A model generated the notes under the pieces. The model worked only from the letters and a program-made list of their open reading frames with translations, was not told the origin of the DNA and did not search any database. This document shows positions 1 to 7,846 of a stretch of DNA of 9,921 nucleotides, one piece after another. The DNA is from CAZGGW01 sp964525365 (lineage in GTDB: Bacteria; Bacillota_I; Bacilli_A; RF39; UBA660): assembly GCA_964525365.1 (NCBI GenBank), contig CAZGGW010000032.1:1-9921 (forward strand), in the 5' to 3' direction. Both the position numbers and the translations under genes were made by a program. Position 1 is the first letter of the stretch, and the number at the start of each line of letters is the position of its first letter.

Positions 1-1
1 T

Positions 2-445
2 CAATGTCTACCTATTCTTTCGACACATAGAATGTTACATTATATGGCAAAAAAAGAATATTTTGATAGTAAATTCAAGTGGTTTTTTGAGTTTACTGGA
101 TGTATATCTGTTAATAGGAGTGTAAAAGATATTGAAGCAAGTGACAAAGCATTAAAATTGTTGAGTCAAGGATATGCAGTGGGACTTTTTCCGGAAGGCA
201 CAAGGAATAAAACCAAAGATAAAACGCTATTACCATTTAAATATGGTGCAGTTAGTATGGCACAAAAAACTAATGCTACTATTGTTCCTTATGCAATCAC
301 AGGTAAATACAAATTTTTTAATAATAAATTAACTATTACCTTTGGAGTACCTTTTAAAGTTGAAAATATGACTTTGGAAGAGGCTAATAAAAAATTATAT
401 AATGAAATATTAAATATTATTGAGAGTAAGGAGAAAAAATGTTAA
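2..445 (+). CDS. plsC: 1-acyl-sn-glycerol-3-phosphate acyltransferase, PlsC/LPLAT family (5' end outside window)
   Basis: This is the C-terminal part of a lysophospholipid acyltransferase, which acylates lysophosphatidic acid to phosphatidic acid at the inner face of the membrane. The reading frame is open from base 2, so the gene begins before the window; the first in-frame ATG at 32 is internal. Visible family motifs are FPEGTR at 188-205 (glycerol-phosphate binding motif III), the preceding NRS block that follows the acceptor-binding region, and the VPYAITG block (motif IV) near 284-304. The catalytic HX4D motif is not in the window. The frame ends in TAA and overlaps the next gene by 7 nt, implying co-transcription and possibly translational coupling. 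The family assignment is firm; the acyl-chain substrate is not readable. The first few codons (QCLPILSTHR) look slightly off for the family, so a small error at the window edge is possible. Confidence 0.88.
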   Translation, partial: QCLPILSTHRMLHYMAKKEYFDSKFKWFFEFTGCISVNRSVKDIEASDKALKLLSQGYAVGLFPEGTRNKTKDKTLLPFKYGAVSMAQKTNATIVPYAITGKYKFFNNKLTITFGVPFKVENMTLEEANKKLYNEILNIIESKEKKC

Positions 446-1149
446 AAATTAAAAATGTCACAAAAAAATATGGAAAAAAAGAGGCAATAAAAGATATTTC
501 TTTTGAAGTAAATAACGGTGAAATATTCGGTTTTATCGGACACAATGGTGCGGGGAAAACCACTTTAATTAAGGCGATTGTTGGAATTCATGATTTTGAA
601 AAAGGAGATATTTTTATTAACAATATTTCTATAAAGGATGAGGCAGTTAAATGTAAAAAGATGATTTCTTATGTGCCAGATAGCCCAGATATATATGAAT
701 ATCTAACTGGGATTGATTATCTTAATTTTATCGCAGATATCTATGAAGTCAGTAGCGAAAAAAGAAAAGAATTAATTGAAAAGTATGCAACTTCTTTTGA
801 AATAATTTCTAATTTAGGTGATATAATTTCTTCGTATTCTCATGGAATGAAACAAAAACTAGTTATAATTTCCGCATTAATACGCGAACCACAATTGTTG
901 ATTTTAGATGAGCCTTTTGTTGGTCTTGATCCTAAATCTAGTAGAACATTAAAAGATATAATGAAAGAATTATGTGAAAAAGGAGTGAGTATATTTTTTT
1001 CTTCACATGTTTTAGAAGTTGTTGAAAAGTTATGTGATAGAATAGCAATTATAAAAAACGGAAATTTGATAACGGTAGGAAAAACAAGCGTTATAAAAGG
1101 TAATAAAGATTTAGAAGAGGTGTTTTTGGAGTTGACTGATGAAAAATAA
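439..1149 (+). CDS. ABC transporter ATP-binding protein (BcrA/CcmA-like exporter type)
   Basis: A 236-aa nucleotide-binding subunit that would power the permease encoded next to it. The motifs are complete and in order: Walker A GHNGAGKT at residues 34-41, a Q-loop region reading SYVPDSPDIYEYLTG (78-91) in which the usual Gln is replaced as in many BcrA-type ATPases, signature SYSHGMKQ at 132-139, Walker B LLILDEP at 153-159 followed by the D-loop, and switch His190 in SSH. Length fits the single-domain ATPases of ABC-2 type exporters. The start is set by GTAAGGAG upstream of ATG 439, inside the end of the acyltransferase gene; the 3' end overlaps the permease by 11 nt. The stop is TAA. The substrate cannot be told; such pairs commonly export peptides, antibiotics or lipids (family knowledge, not seen here). 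Confidence 0.93.
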   Translation: MLKIKNVTKKYGKKEAIKDISFEVNNGEIFGFIGHNGAGKTTLIKAIVGIHDFEKGDIFINNISIKDEAVKCKKMISYVPDSPDIYEYLTGIDYLNFIADIYEVSSEKRKELIEKYATSFEIISNLGDIISSYSHGMKQKLVIISALIREPQLLILDEPFVGLDPKSSRTLKDIMKELCEKGVSIFFSSHVLEVVEKLCDRIAIIKNGNLITVGKTSVIKGNKDLEEVFLELTDEK

Positions 1150-2716
1150 GACTTTATTACTTTTGAAAATGAATTTAATTAACACATATAAATTAAAAGA
1201 TAAAAATAAAAAGAAATTGTTTTTGATTTTTATTTTAATAATATATGTAGCAGTTGTATTATTTATTTCAATCAAAAACATGATGGTTAACTTAATAAAC
1301 ACTTTAATTGATTATAATCTTTTAAATTATTATTTGACTTTATTATTTACTATTGCTTCTATAATGGCTTGTATATTTAGTATATTTTTTGCTAAATCAA
1401 AATTGTTTGATAATAAGGATAATAATTTGTTGCTATCTCTTCCAGTAAGCAAAAAGAATATCTTTTATTCAAGGTTTTTAAATTTGACTATTTATAATTT
1501 TTTAATAGGACTTATTTTAATTATACCTGGTTTAATAGTATATTTTCAAAATACAGAATTTATTACATTTTCAACAATATTATATATTTTAATAGGAATA
1601 TTATTGTTTTCCATAATTCCTGGCATTGTTGCTAGCGTTTTTGGATATTTTGTGGCTTTATTAACTTCTAAAGTTAAGAAAAAGAATGTTTTTGAAATTG
1701 TTTTTTATATATTGTTTATTATATTATATTATTTATTAGTTTCTAAATTAAATGCTTTCTTAATGCTTTTTATAAATAATGTTAAACTTTTAAACATAAT
1801 TTTAAAAACGTGCTTTTTCCCGATATATACTTTTTATAAATATTTTATAACCAGCAATATATTATATTTAATATTATATCTTTTATCAAACATTGTTCTT
1901 TTATATTTGTTTTCAACAATACTAAGTAAAAACTATTTTAAAATAATATCAAGTCTAAGTTCTCATACTCAAACATCTAATTATAAAATGCGTGATGCAA
2001 ATATTAATTCTAAAAGAAAGGCATTAATTAAAAAAGAATTAAAGCAATATTTTGCATCTGCGATATATGTTTTTAATACCGCTTTGGGTCCGTTTTTATT
2101 AGTTATAGCTGGTGTGGCAAGTTTGTTTTTTCCGCCCATTCAACTTATTAGTCTGATAAATATGACAGAGCTTATTAATTCACCATTTATTTTAGTACTT
2201 GCTTTATTACTATTTTCAGTTGCGCTTACTAATACTACTAATAGTTCGATATCAATGGAAAAAAATAGTTTTTGGATTATAAAATCCATTCCTATAGAAA
2301 TAAAAGATATATTTTATACAAAGAGATTTGTAAATAAATTAATTTTAGTTCCGGCATCTGTAGTAAGTCTTACATTGTTCTATATTTCAAACTATATTAC
2401 ATTCGTTCAAATGATTTTATTAATAGTAATATCTTTTTTATTCAATCATTTTATTTCAAACTTTGGATTAATAATAAATTTAATGTATCCAAAATTTGAT
2501 GCTATTAATGATACAGTTATAGTAAAACAATCTGTCTCAACTATGATTACAATTTTGGGAGGAATGGGATTTGCTGTCGTACTTATTTCATTAAGTAAAT
2601 TAGAAATTAAAAACATTTATTTTCTATTACTGATGATAGCAATAATGTTTGTCTTATCTTTTGCAAGTAATTTAATATTAAATAAATATGGTAGAAAAAA
2701 GTTTGTTGAACTCTAA
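1139..2716 (+). CDS. ABC transporter permease, ABC-2-like, about 12 membrane segments
   Basis: A 525-aa integral membrane protein, the translocation partner of the upstream ATPase. It begins with a short basic N-terminus and has roughly twelve hydrophobic segments: about six in residues 27-262, a polar cytoplasmic loop around 265-305, then about six more to the end. Two equivalent loops read SLPVSKKNIFYSRF (about 99-112) and SIPIEIKDIFYTKRF (second half), a repeat typical of this class of putative ABC exporter permeases and suggesting an internal two-fold organisation. ATG 1139 lies inside the ATPase gene, with GGAG seven bases before it, so the two are likely translationally coupled. The stop is TAA. 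Only one Trp codon is present (TGG). Family assignment is good; transported substrate unknown. Confidence 0.88.
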   Translation: MKNKTLLLLKMNLINTYKLKDKNKKKLFLIFILIIYVAVVLFISIKNMMVNLINTLIDYNLLNYYLTLLFTIASIMACIFSIFFAKSKLFDNKDNNLLLSLPVSKKNIFYSRFLNLTIYNFLIGLILIIPGLIVYFQNTEFITFSTILYILIGILLFSIIPGIVASVFGYFVALLTSKVKKKNVFEIVFYILFIILYYLLVSKLNAFLMLFINNVKLLNIILKTCFFPIYTFYKYFITSNILYLILYLLSNIVLLYLFSTILSKNYFKIISSLSSHTQTSNYKMRDANINSKRKALIKKELKQYFASAIYVFNTALGPFLLVIAGVASLFFPPIQLISLINMTELINSPFILVLALLLFSVALTNTTNSSISMEKNSFWIIKSIPIEIKDIFYTKRFVNKLILVPASVVSLTLFYISNYITFVQMILLIVISFLFNHFISNFGLIINLMYPKFDAINDTVIVKQSVSTMITILGGMGFAVVLISLSKLEIKNIYFLLLMIAIMFVLSFASNLILNKYGRKKFVEL

Positions 2717-2751
2717 TAAATCTTACATTACAAATAATTAAATTTATTAAG

Positions 2752-2758
2752 AAGGTGA
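2752..2758 (+). promoter_or_regulatory. Ribosome binding site that decides the nuclease start
   Basis: AAGGTGA pairs with the 3' end of 16S rRNA and sits just before ATG 2761. It contains the alternative GTG codon at 2755-2757, which makes that upstream start unlikely. Confidence 0.65.
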
Positions 2759-2760
2759 GA

Positions 2761-3447
2761 ATGAAAAACAAAAAAATATTTTTAATAGTTGCTTCTTTAT
2801 TATTTGCTTTTTTAACCAATTATTACGCTATAAATTTGAAAAAAGAAAATTATAATTCTTATGATATGCAAAATATTGCGGATTATGCTGGAGAAAAATA
2901 TGTTTATGTTAATGATAACGTACCAGAATTTGATAGTAATGATTACACAATTACATCTTTTGAAAAATATAGTGATTTAGATAGATTAGGAAGATGTAGA
3001 ATCGCATATGCAAATATTGGAATTGACTTAATGCCGACAGAAGAAAGAGACTCAATTGGAATGATAAAACCAAGCGGATGGCAACTGGTAAAGTACGACA
3101 ACGTGGCTGGTAAATATTTATATAATAGATGTCATTTAATTGGTTATCAACTTACAGGAGAAAATGCGAATAAAAAGAATCTTATTACTTGCACTAGACA
3201 AATGAATACAGAAGTAATGTTGGAATTTGAAAATCTTGTTGCGAATTACATAAAAGAAACTTCTAATCACGTTCTTTATAGAGTTACTCCTTTGTTTAAA
3301 GATGATAATTTATTGGCCGCAGGTGTTAAAATAGAAGCTTATTCAGTAGAAGATGATGGTGAAGGCATAAGCTTTAATGTTTTTATATACAATGTACAAG
3401 ATGGAATAAATATCAATTATAAAGATGGAACTAGCAAACTAAAATGA
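2761..3447 (+). CDS. Secreted or membrane-anchored DNA/RNA non-specific endonuclease (EndA/DNA-entry nuclease-like)
   Basis: A 228-aa exported nuclease. Residues 1-25 have a lysine-rich start and a hydrophobic stretch, i.e. a signal peptide or N-terminal anchor. The beta-beta-alpha-metal core is visible as YNRCHLIGYQLTGENANKKN (121-140), with His125 as the general base in the position of the DRGH His, and a downstream metal-ligand Asn candidate in RQMN (Asn149). The C-terminal block VLYRVTPLF through FNVFIYNVQDGININY matches the layout of pneumococcal EndA, a competence-associated DNA-degrading nuclease. I prefer ATG 2761 over GTG 2755 because GTG 2755 lies inside the Shine-Dalgarno sequence AAGGTGA. 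The stop is TGA; three codons later is an in-frame TAG (3454-3456), so readthrough would add only Trp-Lys-Leu. Likely roles are nutrient scavenging or DNA uptake (inference). Confidence 0.85.
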   Translation: MKNKKIFLIVASLLFAFLTNYYAINLKKENYNSYDMQNIADYAGEKYVYVNDNVPEFDSNDYTITSFEKYSDLDRLGRCRIAYANIGIDLMPTEERDSIGMIKPSGWQLVKYDNVAGKYLYNRCHLIGYQLTGENANKKNLITCTRQMNTEVMLEFENLVANYIKETSNHVLYRVTPLFKDDNLLAAGVKIEAYSVEDDGEGISFNVFIYNVQDGININYKDGTSKLK

Positions 3448-3552
3448 AAATTATAGGATCAATGTTGAAATAGCGTGTTAAAAAACAGCAATATTATTAT
3501 TTATTTAATAAAATGTCAAATGCAAAAGAATATATAGCAAATATTTAAAAAA

Positions 3553-3563
3553 TATGATATGAT
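3553..3563 (+). promoter_or_regulatory. Possible -10 region for the surface-protein gene
   Basis: Two overlapping TATGAT hexamers (3553-3558 and 3558-3563) lie 25-35 nt before the start codon at 3588, with AGGAAGG at 3575-3581 as ribosome site. No convincing -35 hexamer is seen. The 140-nt gap after the nuclease gene suggests a separate transcript. The AT-rich context makes chance matches easy. Confidence 0.3.
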
Positions 3564-3587
3564 TATGAAAAATAAGGAAGGAAAAAC

Positions 3588-5993
3588 ATGAAAAAAATTG
3601 TTTTTGGTCTAATGATTACAATACTATTATTTCCAACAATTCTATTTGCCAGTGGAAATGTTGCGAGTATTGGATCGAATGAGTATTCTAGTTTATCATC
3701 AGCTGTTGAAAATGCATCAAATGGAGATACGATTACATTATTCCAAAATACAAACGGAAGTGATTTAACACTAAACTCTGGCATTACTTTGATAATTCCT
3801 AGTGGCGTCACTCTAACACTAAGTGGAGAAAATAAGGCTCAACTAGGTGCTGTTGTTCAAAATAACGGAACAATAGTTATTGATGGAGGGGTTTTAGATG
3901 CTAGTAAAATAGAATCTAGTTCTACTACCGGATTAATTCTTGGACAAAATGGATTGGTAAGTATAAAAAGTGATGGCCAATTAATATTACCGAGTGTTTG
4001 ACACACTAAATGGCAAAGCAGCATAAATGAGTTATGGCAGCCAAATGGTTCATATGCATCTCATATTTTTGCTAATACTGAGAATGGTGCTTCATTGGTA
4101 ATTAATAATTATAATTATGTGTATGACACAAATACATGGAAAGGTGCTTTTAAAGTTGGTACTAATAATTACCCTACTTTAGTTGCAGCATTGGATTCTA
4201 TTACTACAGAAGGAACGATAAAACTACTTAGTAACACTTATATAGAAGAAGCTACTAGTATTATCGATGGAAAAAAGATAACTATTGATTTAAATGGTTT
4301 TAGTTTAAATGCAATTAATAAAGTTCTTACGGTTTTATCAGGAGAACTTACGGTTAGTGGCCCTGGTGCAGTAATTGAGACAATTCCTGACTACGCTCCT
4401 ATATATATTAAGGGTTCTGATCATTCGAATATAGTACTTAATTCGGTTATAAATGTTTATGGGGATGTAACATTAAGCGGATGGTCAGGTGTGTTCATAA
4501 CGACTTATGAGAAAAGCGGCAGTCCATATGCGTATGGAGTTATTATAACTTTAACAGATACAACAATCAAAACATATGATGATACAAGTACACCAGCAAA
4601 AAAAGGTCATGGTGTTTATATTAACGGACAAATTCAAGATACTACTAATGCTCCTAAAATATATATGTATGGAGTTACTATTGATAGTAGTGGTGATGGA
4701 ATATATGCTGCAGGCTATGCACAATGATTAATAGAAGATTCGAAGATAAACGGTATAAAATCGGGTCTTTCAGTAAAATCAGGAGAGTTTAATATCGTTG
4801 ATAGTACCATAAAGGCTACTGGGGCATTTGTTGAAAATGTAGCATTATATAATGACGGTATTAATGCATCAGGTGCTGGCGTTCAGATAGAAACAAATAG
4901 TGGATATGCTGGCAAAATTGATATGACATTGGAAAATACTAATATTTCAAGTTTGCATGGACATGCAATTTATGAATATGGAAGTGATACAAATACTAAC
5001 GTTGATTCTTTAATTATTAAATCAGGAAAATTTACTGCTACCGAAACAAATAGAACAGCACTTAAGTTTTCAAAGGGATTTACTTTAAATAAATTTATAA
5101 GTAATGGTGAATTTACTAGCGATCCAATTTTGTTTGTCGCAGATGGAAGTAAAGTTACAAAAGATTCAAAAAGTGGAAATTATATTGTAAATAAAATTGT
5201 TGTTCCAACCGGTACTTATACAATAAGTGGAATAGTAACAGATACTGAAGGCGCTACAATTATATTAAGTCAAGGTACAAATGTGTTGAAAACTACTGAA
5301 ACAAATTCTAGTTATGGTTATAGTTTTTCTTCTCTTGCAGCAGGTGTTTATAATTTAACATTTATATATGAAAATCAAAAGGTTATAAAATTGGTAGAAA
5401 TAACAGATAGTAATATAATACTAAATGTAGGACTACCAACTTATAATTCATATTTAAGTGTATATAATGATAAATATAATGTGATGGTTGGCAATTTAGA
5501 CGCTATCGCAACTAGCGCTCAAGAAGAAGTAGTATTATCAATAACTGATGTTGATACAAATCAAAGTGCATCAGAGGACGCCATTGAAGAGATTGCAAAA
5601 GATAAAGATTTGACTTTCTTCAATCTATCCTTACTTGTTGGAGATGAAATTGTTTCAGATGTAAGCAATTCTGGTATTATCGAAGTTGTGTATTCATATG
5701 ATTTGAAGAATGCAAAAAATGTTGTTGTATATCGTTATCATAATGATAGTGCACAAGCATTTACGAAATTAACTTCAAAATCTAATGCAACAGAAGGTAG
5801 TTATTACTTAGATGTAGAAAACAATTTAATATATATTTACACTTCAAAGTTTTCTGTATATGCCATCGGAGAAGATACTACTGAAAATCCAGCAACAAGT
5901 GACTCAATAATTAAATACTTTATAATAGGGTTAACTAGTATTTCTAGTATTGGTGCAATTGGATTTTATTTAAATAAAAGAAAACTTAGTTAG
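3588..5993 (+). pseudogene. Cell-surface beta-helix protein with sortase-like anchor, interrupted by two in-frame TGA codons
   Basis: One frame of 802 codons is free of TAA, TAG and frameshifts but holds TGA at codons 138 (3999-4001) and 380 (4725-4727). Under the standard code it splits into 3588-4001, a middle stretch to 4727, and a 3' part to 5993. Residues 1-22 form a signal peptide ending near FASG. Residues about 25-535 are a body of short repeats alternating Asn/Gly turns with beta strands (patterns such as GTIVIDGG, GVTIDSSGDGIYAAGYA), typical of right-handed beta-helix surface proteins. Residues about 539-616 (GTYTISGIVTDTEG..., GVYNLTF) look like a carboxypeptidase-regulatory or Cna-B-like beta domain. 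The C-terminus has NPATSD at 767-772, a membrane segment and a basic NKRKLS tail, a sortase-type anchor variant. Sequence on both sides of each TGA continues the repeat pattern. Trp fits both sites: SV-W-HTKWQ and GYAQ-W-LIEDS. Four other Trp codons in the gene are TGG. It is either a recent pseudogene, or a full protein made by TGA readthrough or recoding. Confidence 0.75.
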
Positions 5994-6029
5994 AAATAAT
6001 AATTAAAAATAGAAAAAAATATAAATAAA

Positions 6030-6129
6030 NNNNNNNNNNNNNNNNNNNNNNNNNNNNNNNNNNNNNNNNNNNNNNNNNNNNNNNNNNNNNNNNNNNNNNN
6101 NNNNNNNNNNNNNNNNNNNNNNNNNNNNN
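6030..6129. other. Assembly gap of 100 N
   Basis: Exactly 100 undetermined bases, the conventional size for a scaffold gap of unknown length. Sequence left and right of it need not be 100 bp apart in the genome, and an intervening gene may be missing. Confidence 0.98.
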
Positions 6130-6176
6130 AATAAATTGGGTGATTAACACGGCTTTAAAAGGCATGGTGATAGATC
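6130..6176 (+). repeat. Direct repeat copy 1: ribosome site and start of an amidase gene (start codon lost)
   Basis: This 47-bp stretch matches 7800-7846 at 44 of 47 positions. It carries the GGTGATTAAC ribosome-site region and the codons for ALKGMVID, but the start codon is ACG (6149-6151) instead of ATG, and the frame meets TAA at 6179. It abuts the assembly gap, so the full extent of the repeat to the left is unknown. It is a non-functional fragment of an N-acetylmuramoyl-L-alanine amidase-type gene, judged by identity to copy 2, which continues into the PGHGG motif. Confidence 0.8.
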
Positions 6177-6504
6177 AATAAAATTTGATAATTATAATAA
6201 TTTTATTACTATTTTTAACCATTATAGTAAGACACTACGATATTGGCAAAGCAAATATTGAATAATGTGCAAAGGGACGCCCTTTTTAAACCCGTTAAGC
6301 AGCAATGTTACTCGTGTGAACTTGTAGTTTTGTTTGCTTTTTTACTAACTTTAAATACATATACGTTTTGACTAGCTAATTGTTGAAGAATTTGTTGAAA
6401 AAATATATTGGTAAGATTGATAAACAAAATAAAATGAGAGAAATTAAAATTGAATGGAATCCAGATTTATAATAATATAACCTATAAAAATAATAATAAA
6501 AGGA
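6177..6504. other. Gene-poor stretch between amidase fragments
   Basis: No gene can be supported here. The base composition is uneven: 6255-6325 is noticeably richer in G and C than its surroundings and contains a small hairpin at 6271-6285. The + frame starting at 6148 stays free of TAA and TAG to 6325 and is broken only by a TGA at 6259-6261, giving a fragment reading FNHYSKTLRYWQSKY before it. I do not recognise it; it could be the remains of a mobile element or a chance open stretch. A short ATG frame at 6434 ends after 12 codons and is not convincing. Confidence 0.4.
6271..6287 (+). terminator. Small hairpin with T run, possible terminator
   Basis: AAAGGG and CCCTTT pair around a three-base ACG loop, followed by TTTTT (partly within the stem). 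The stem is only six pairs, so termination strength is doubtful, and no gene is seen immediately upstream on this side of the gap. Confidence 0.25.
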
Positions 6505-6635
6505 ATGGTTTTTTTGGAAATAACCAATCCAGGACATGGAAAACAGATCCTGGAGCTAGTGGGAATGGAAAAGATGTTCTTGTAATATCTAACCATATAA
6601 ACGTAAAAGGTATGGATGTCAATTCTGGTAAGTAA
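6505..6635 (+). pseudogene. Frameshifted N-terminal fragment of an N-acetylmuramoyl-L-alanine amidase (Amidase_3-like)
   Basis: From ATG 6505 the frame reads MVFLEITNPGHGK, resembling the IxIDPGHGG start of zinc amidases that cleave peptidoglycan between muramic acid and the stem peptide. After 6541 the family sequence continues only in the next frame, as TDPGASGNGKDVLVISNHI, and stops with TAA at 6633-6635. The family normally reads DPGASGNGxxEKDxxLxIS, so a small deletion in the GNG-KD region is also likely. The zinc-binding His of PGHG is present, but the rest of the catalytic domain (normally about 170 residues) is absent. It is a decayed remnant, not a gene. The GNG/ISN block gives good confidence in the family. 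Confidence 0.65.
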
Positions 6636-6676
6636 AAAAATTTATGTAAGAAAATAAACATAAAATTATAGATAAA

Positions 6677-6685
6677 TGGTATAAT
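6677..6685 (+). promoter_or_regulatory. Extended -10 promoter of the CYTH gene
   Basis: TGGTATAAT is a perfect extended -10 element (TGnTATAAT). The -35 region is weak, as often with extended -10 promoters. Transcription would start near 6692, leaving a leader of about 14 nt with AGAGGAG just ahead of ATG 6706. Confidence 0.65.
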
Positions 6686-6705
6686 TGTTATAAAGAGGAG
6701 TACAT

Positions 6706-7281
6706 ATGAAAGAAATAGAAGTATTAGTGGAAGTATATGATGACATTGAAAATTTAAAATCCAAGTTTAAAAAATTTAAATATGAAGGATTAAAGAAAAC
6801 AGTTGATGAATACTATTATGATCCAAAAAACTATACTTTAAAGCCGGATGATAATAATCAACTTAGTCATTGTCTTAGATTACGAACAAAAAATGATGAA
6901 TATTCAATAACTTATAAAGATGATATTTTTAATAATGACAACTGGTTGTATTCTAATGAATACAAAACTAAAATTGAATCAATGACTATGATTAAAAATA
7001 TTTTTGATAGATTAGGTCTAGTAAAATTTATAGAGATAAATAATGAAAAAGAAACATATACTTTTGCCGATTATGAAATAGTAATTGAAAATGTAAAAGA
7101 TTTAGGTTTATTCTTGGAAGTAGAATATTGTACAGCAGAAGATATCGATGTGGATTTAACAAAAAAACAAATTCAGAAATTTATTGATAATTTGAAAATA
7201 AATGTTTCAAAAGAACTAAATATGGGAAAACCCGAAATGTTTATGAAAAGACATAATATTGAAATAAAATCATTCAAATAA
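6706..7281 (+). CDS. CYTH domain protein (class IV adenylate cyclase / triphosphatase superfamily)
   Basis: A 191-aa intact protein of the CYTH superfamily, whose members bind triphosphate-containing substrates with metal ions inside a beta tunnel (class IV adenylate cyclase, thiamine or inorganic triphosphatases). Seen here are the N-terminal strand KEIEVLVEV with alternating Glu (residues 2-10), the DEYYYDP turn (34-40), the paired basic strand LRLRTKNDEYSITYK (61-75), a YSNEYKTKIE strand, and the C-terminal strands ADYEIVIENV and GLFLEVEY with acidic residues facing the tunnel. Size and order fit CyaB-like CYTH proteins. Start ATG 6706 has AGAGGAG five bases before it and an extended -10 promoter above. 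It appears monocistronic, ending in TAA, with degraded sequence on both sides. The true substrate is unknown; many bacterial homologues are not proven cyclases. Confidence 0.82.
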   Translation: MKEIEVLVEVYDDIENLKSKFKKFKYEGLKKTVDEYYYDPKNYTLKPDDNNQLSHCLRLRTKNDEYSITYKDDIFNNDNWLYSNEYKTKIESMTMIKNIFDRLGLVKFIEINNEKETYTFADYEIVIENVKDLGLFLEVEYCTAEDIDVDLTKKQIQKFIDNLKINVSKELNMGKPEMFMKRHNIEIKSFK

Positions 7282-7320
7282 TTTTATTTCAATAGTTAAA
7301 TAAAAATATATTTTATACCA

Positions 7321-7671
7321 TTAAAGTTGTTTCGTATTTGGTTCAAATATTAATTTTTCAAAATTATCATAAAATCCATCGAAATCAAAACCGATTTTTC
7401 AGAAGATTGGTATATTTTTTCTATTGTAGTTACTATTTCATTTTCTTCTGCTCCATTCTTTTGTTGATATTCTGAAGCATATTTTTTTTGTAACAACCAA
7501 AAAATTATTATTTGTTTCATTATTGTGGCTATATATTGTTTCGAAATACGAACCATTTTTTCCTTCTGTAATATTAGTGTAGATTTCAAATGCATTTTCA
7601 TGTAATTCTAATTGGTAATCAGTTTTGTCATTCGTTGAACTATCAATAAGGGCTAAAATTTTTAAAGTCAT
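7321..7671 (-). pseudogene. Unknown small protein gene with two compensating frameshifts
   Basis: Read on the minus strand from ATG 7671, the protein starts MTLKILALIDSSTNDKTDYQ and stays in frame to about 7485. There the coding character moves to another frame at an A8 run (KKYASEYQQKNGAEENEIV...). It returns to the first frame at an A5 run near 7398 (KIGFDFDGFYDNFEKLIF...) and ends in TAA at 7321-7323. Because the two shifts cancel, start and stop share a frame and the intended product is about 116 aa. In the unshifted frame the middle is blocked only by two TGA codons (7438-7440 and 7399-7401), but its codons there are C-ending and Arg/Trp-rich, unlike coding sequence nearby, so frameshift is the better reading. 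I do not recognise the protein; it has no signal peptide or membrane segment. Homopolymer sequencing error is a real alternative to true decay. Confidence 0.5.
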
Positions 7672-7799
7672 TTTGTTCTTTTTGAAAACTTTTTTAATTC
7701 TTCCATTATTTCTATTTTTTATACTATTTTTTAATCTTTAGTCACAGAATAGTAATTTAAATTTGATTTGATAATCACATGATTTAATTTTTTTCATAC

Positions 7800-7846
7800 A
7801 ATAAATTAGGTGATTAACATGGCTTTAAAAGGCATAGTGATAGATC
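7800..7846 (+). repeat. Direct repeat copy 2: ribosome site and start of an amidase gene
   Basis: Partner of 6130-6176 with three differences, all transitions, one of which separates ATG here from ACG there. It contains TTAGGTGATTAAC as ribosome-site region and the first nine codons of the amidase fragment that follows. The two copies flank about 1.6 kb holding the CYTH gene and the frameshifted unknown gene. Confidence 0.8.

Noticed and set aside
3999..4727. Selenocysteine at the two in-frame TGA codons
   Set aside because: The surroundings are structural beta-helix repeats with no redox motif, and I see no obvious SECIS-like hairpin just after either TGA.
6450..6635. A real 61-aa gene starting with TTG at 6450
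   Set aside because: The part before 6543 is out of frame with the amidase-like sequence, has no ribosome site, and only the last third matches a known family; it is a remnant.
7350..7601. Independent minus-strand gene of 83 aa
   Set aside because: It is better explained as the middle frame of the frameshifted gene 7321-7671, since its N-terminal part lies in the wrong frame of that gene.
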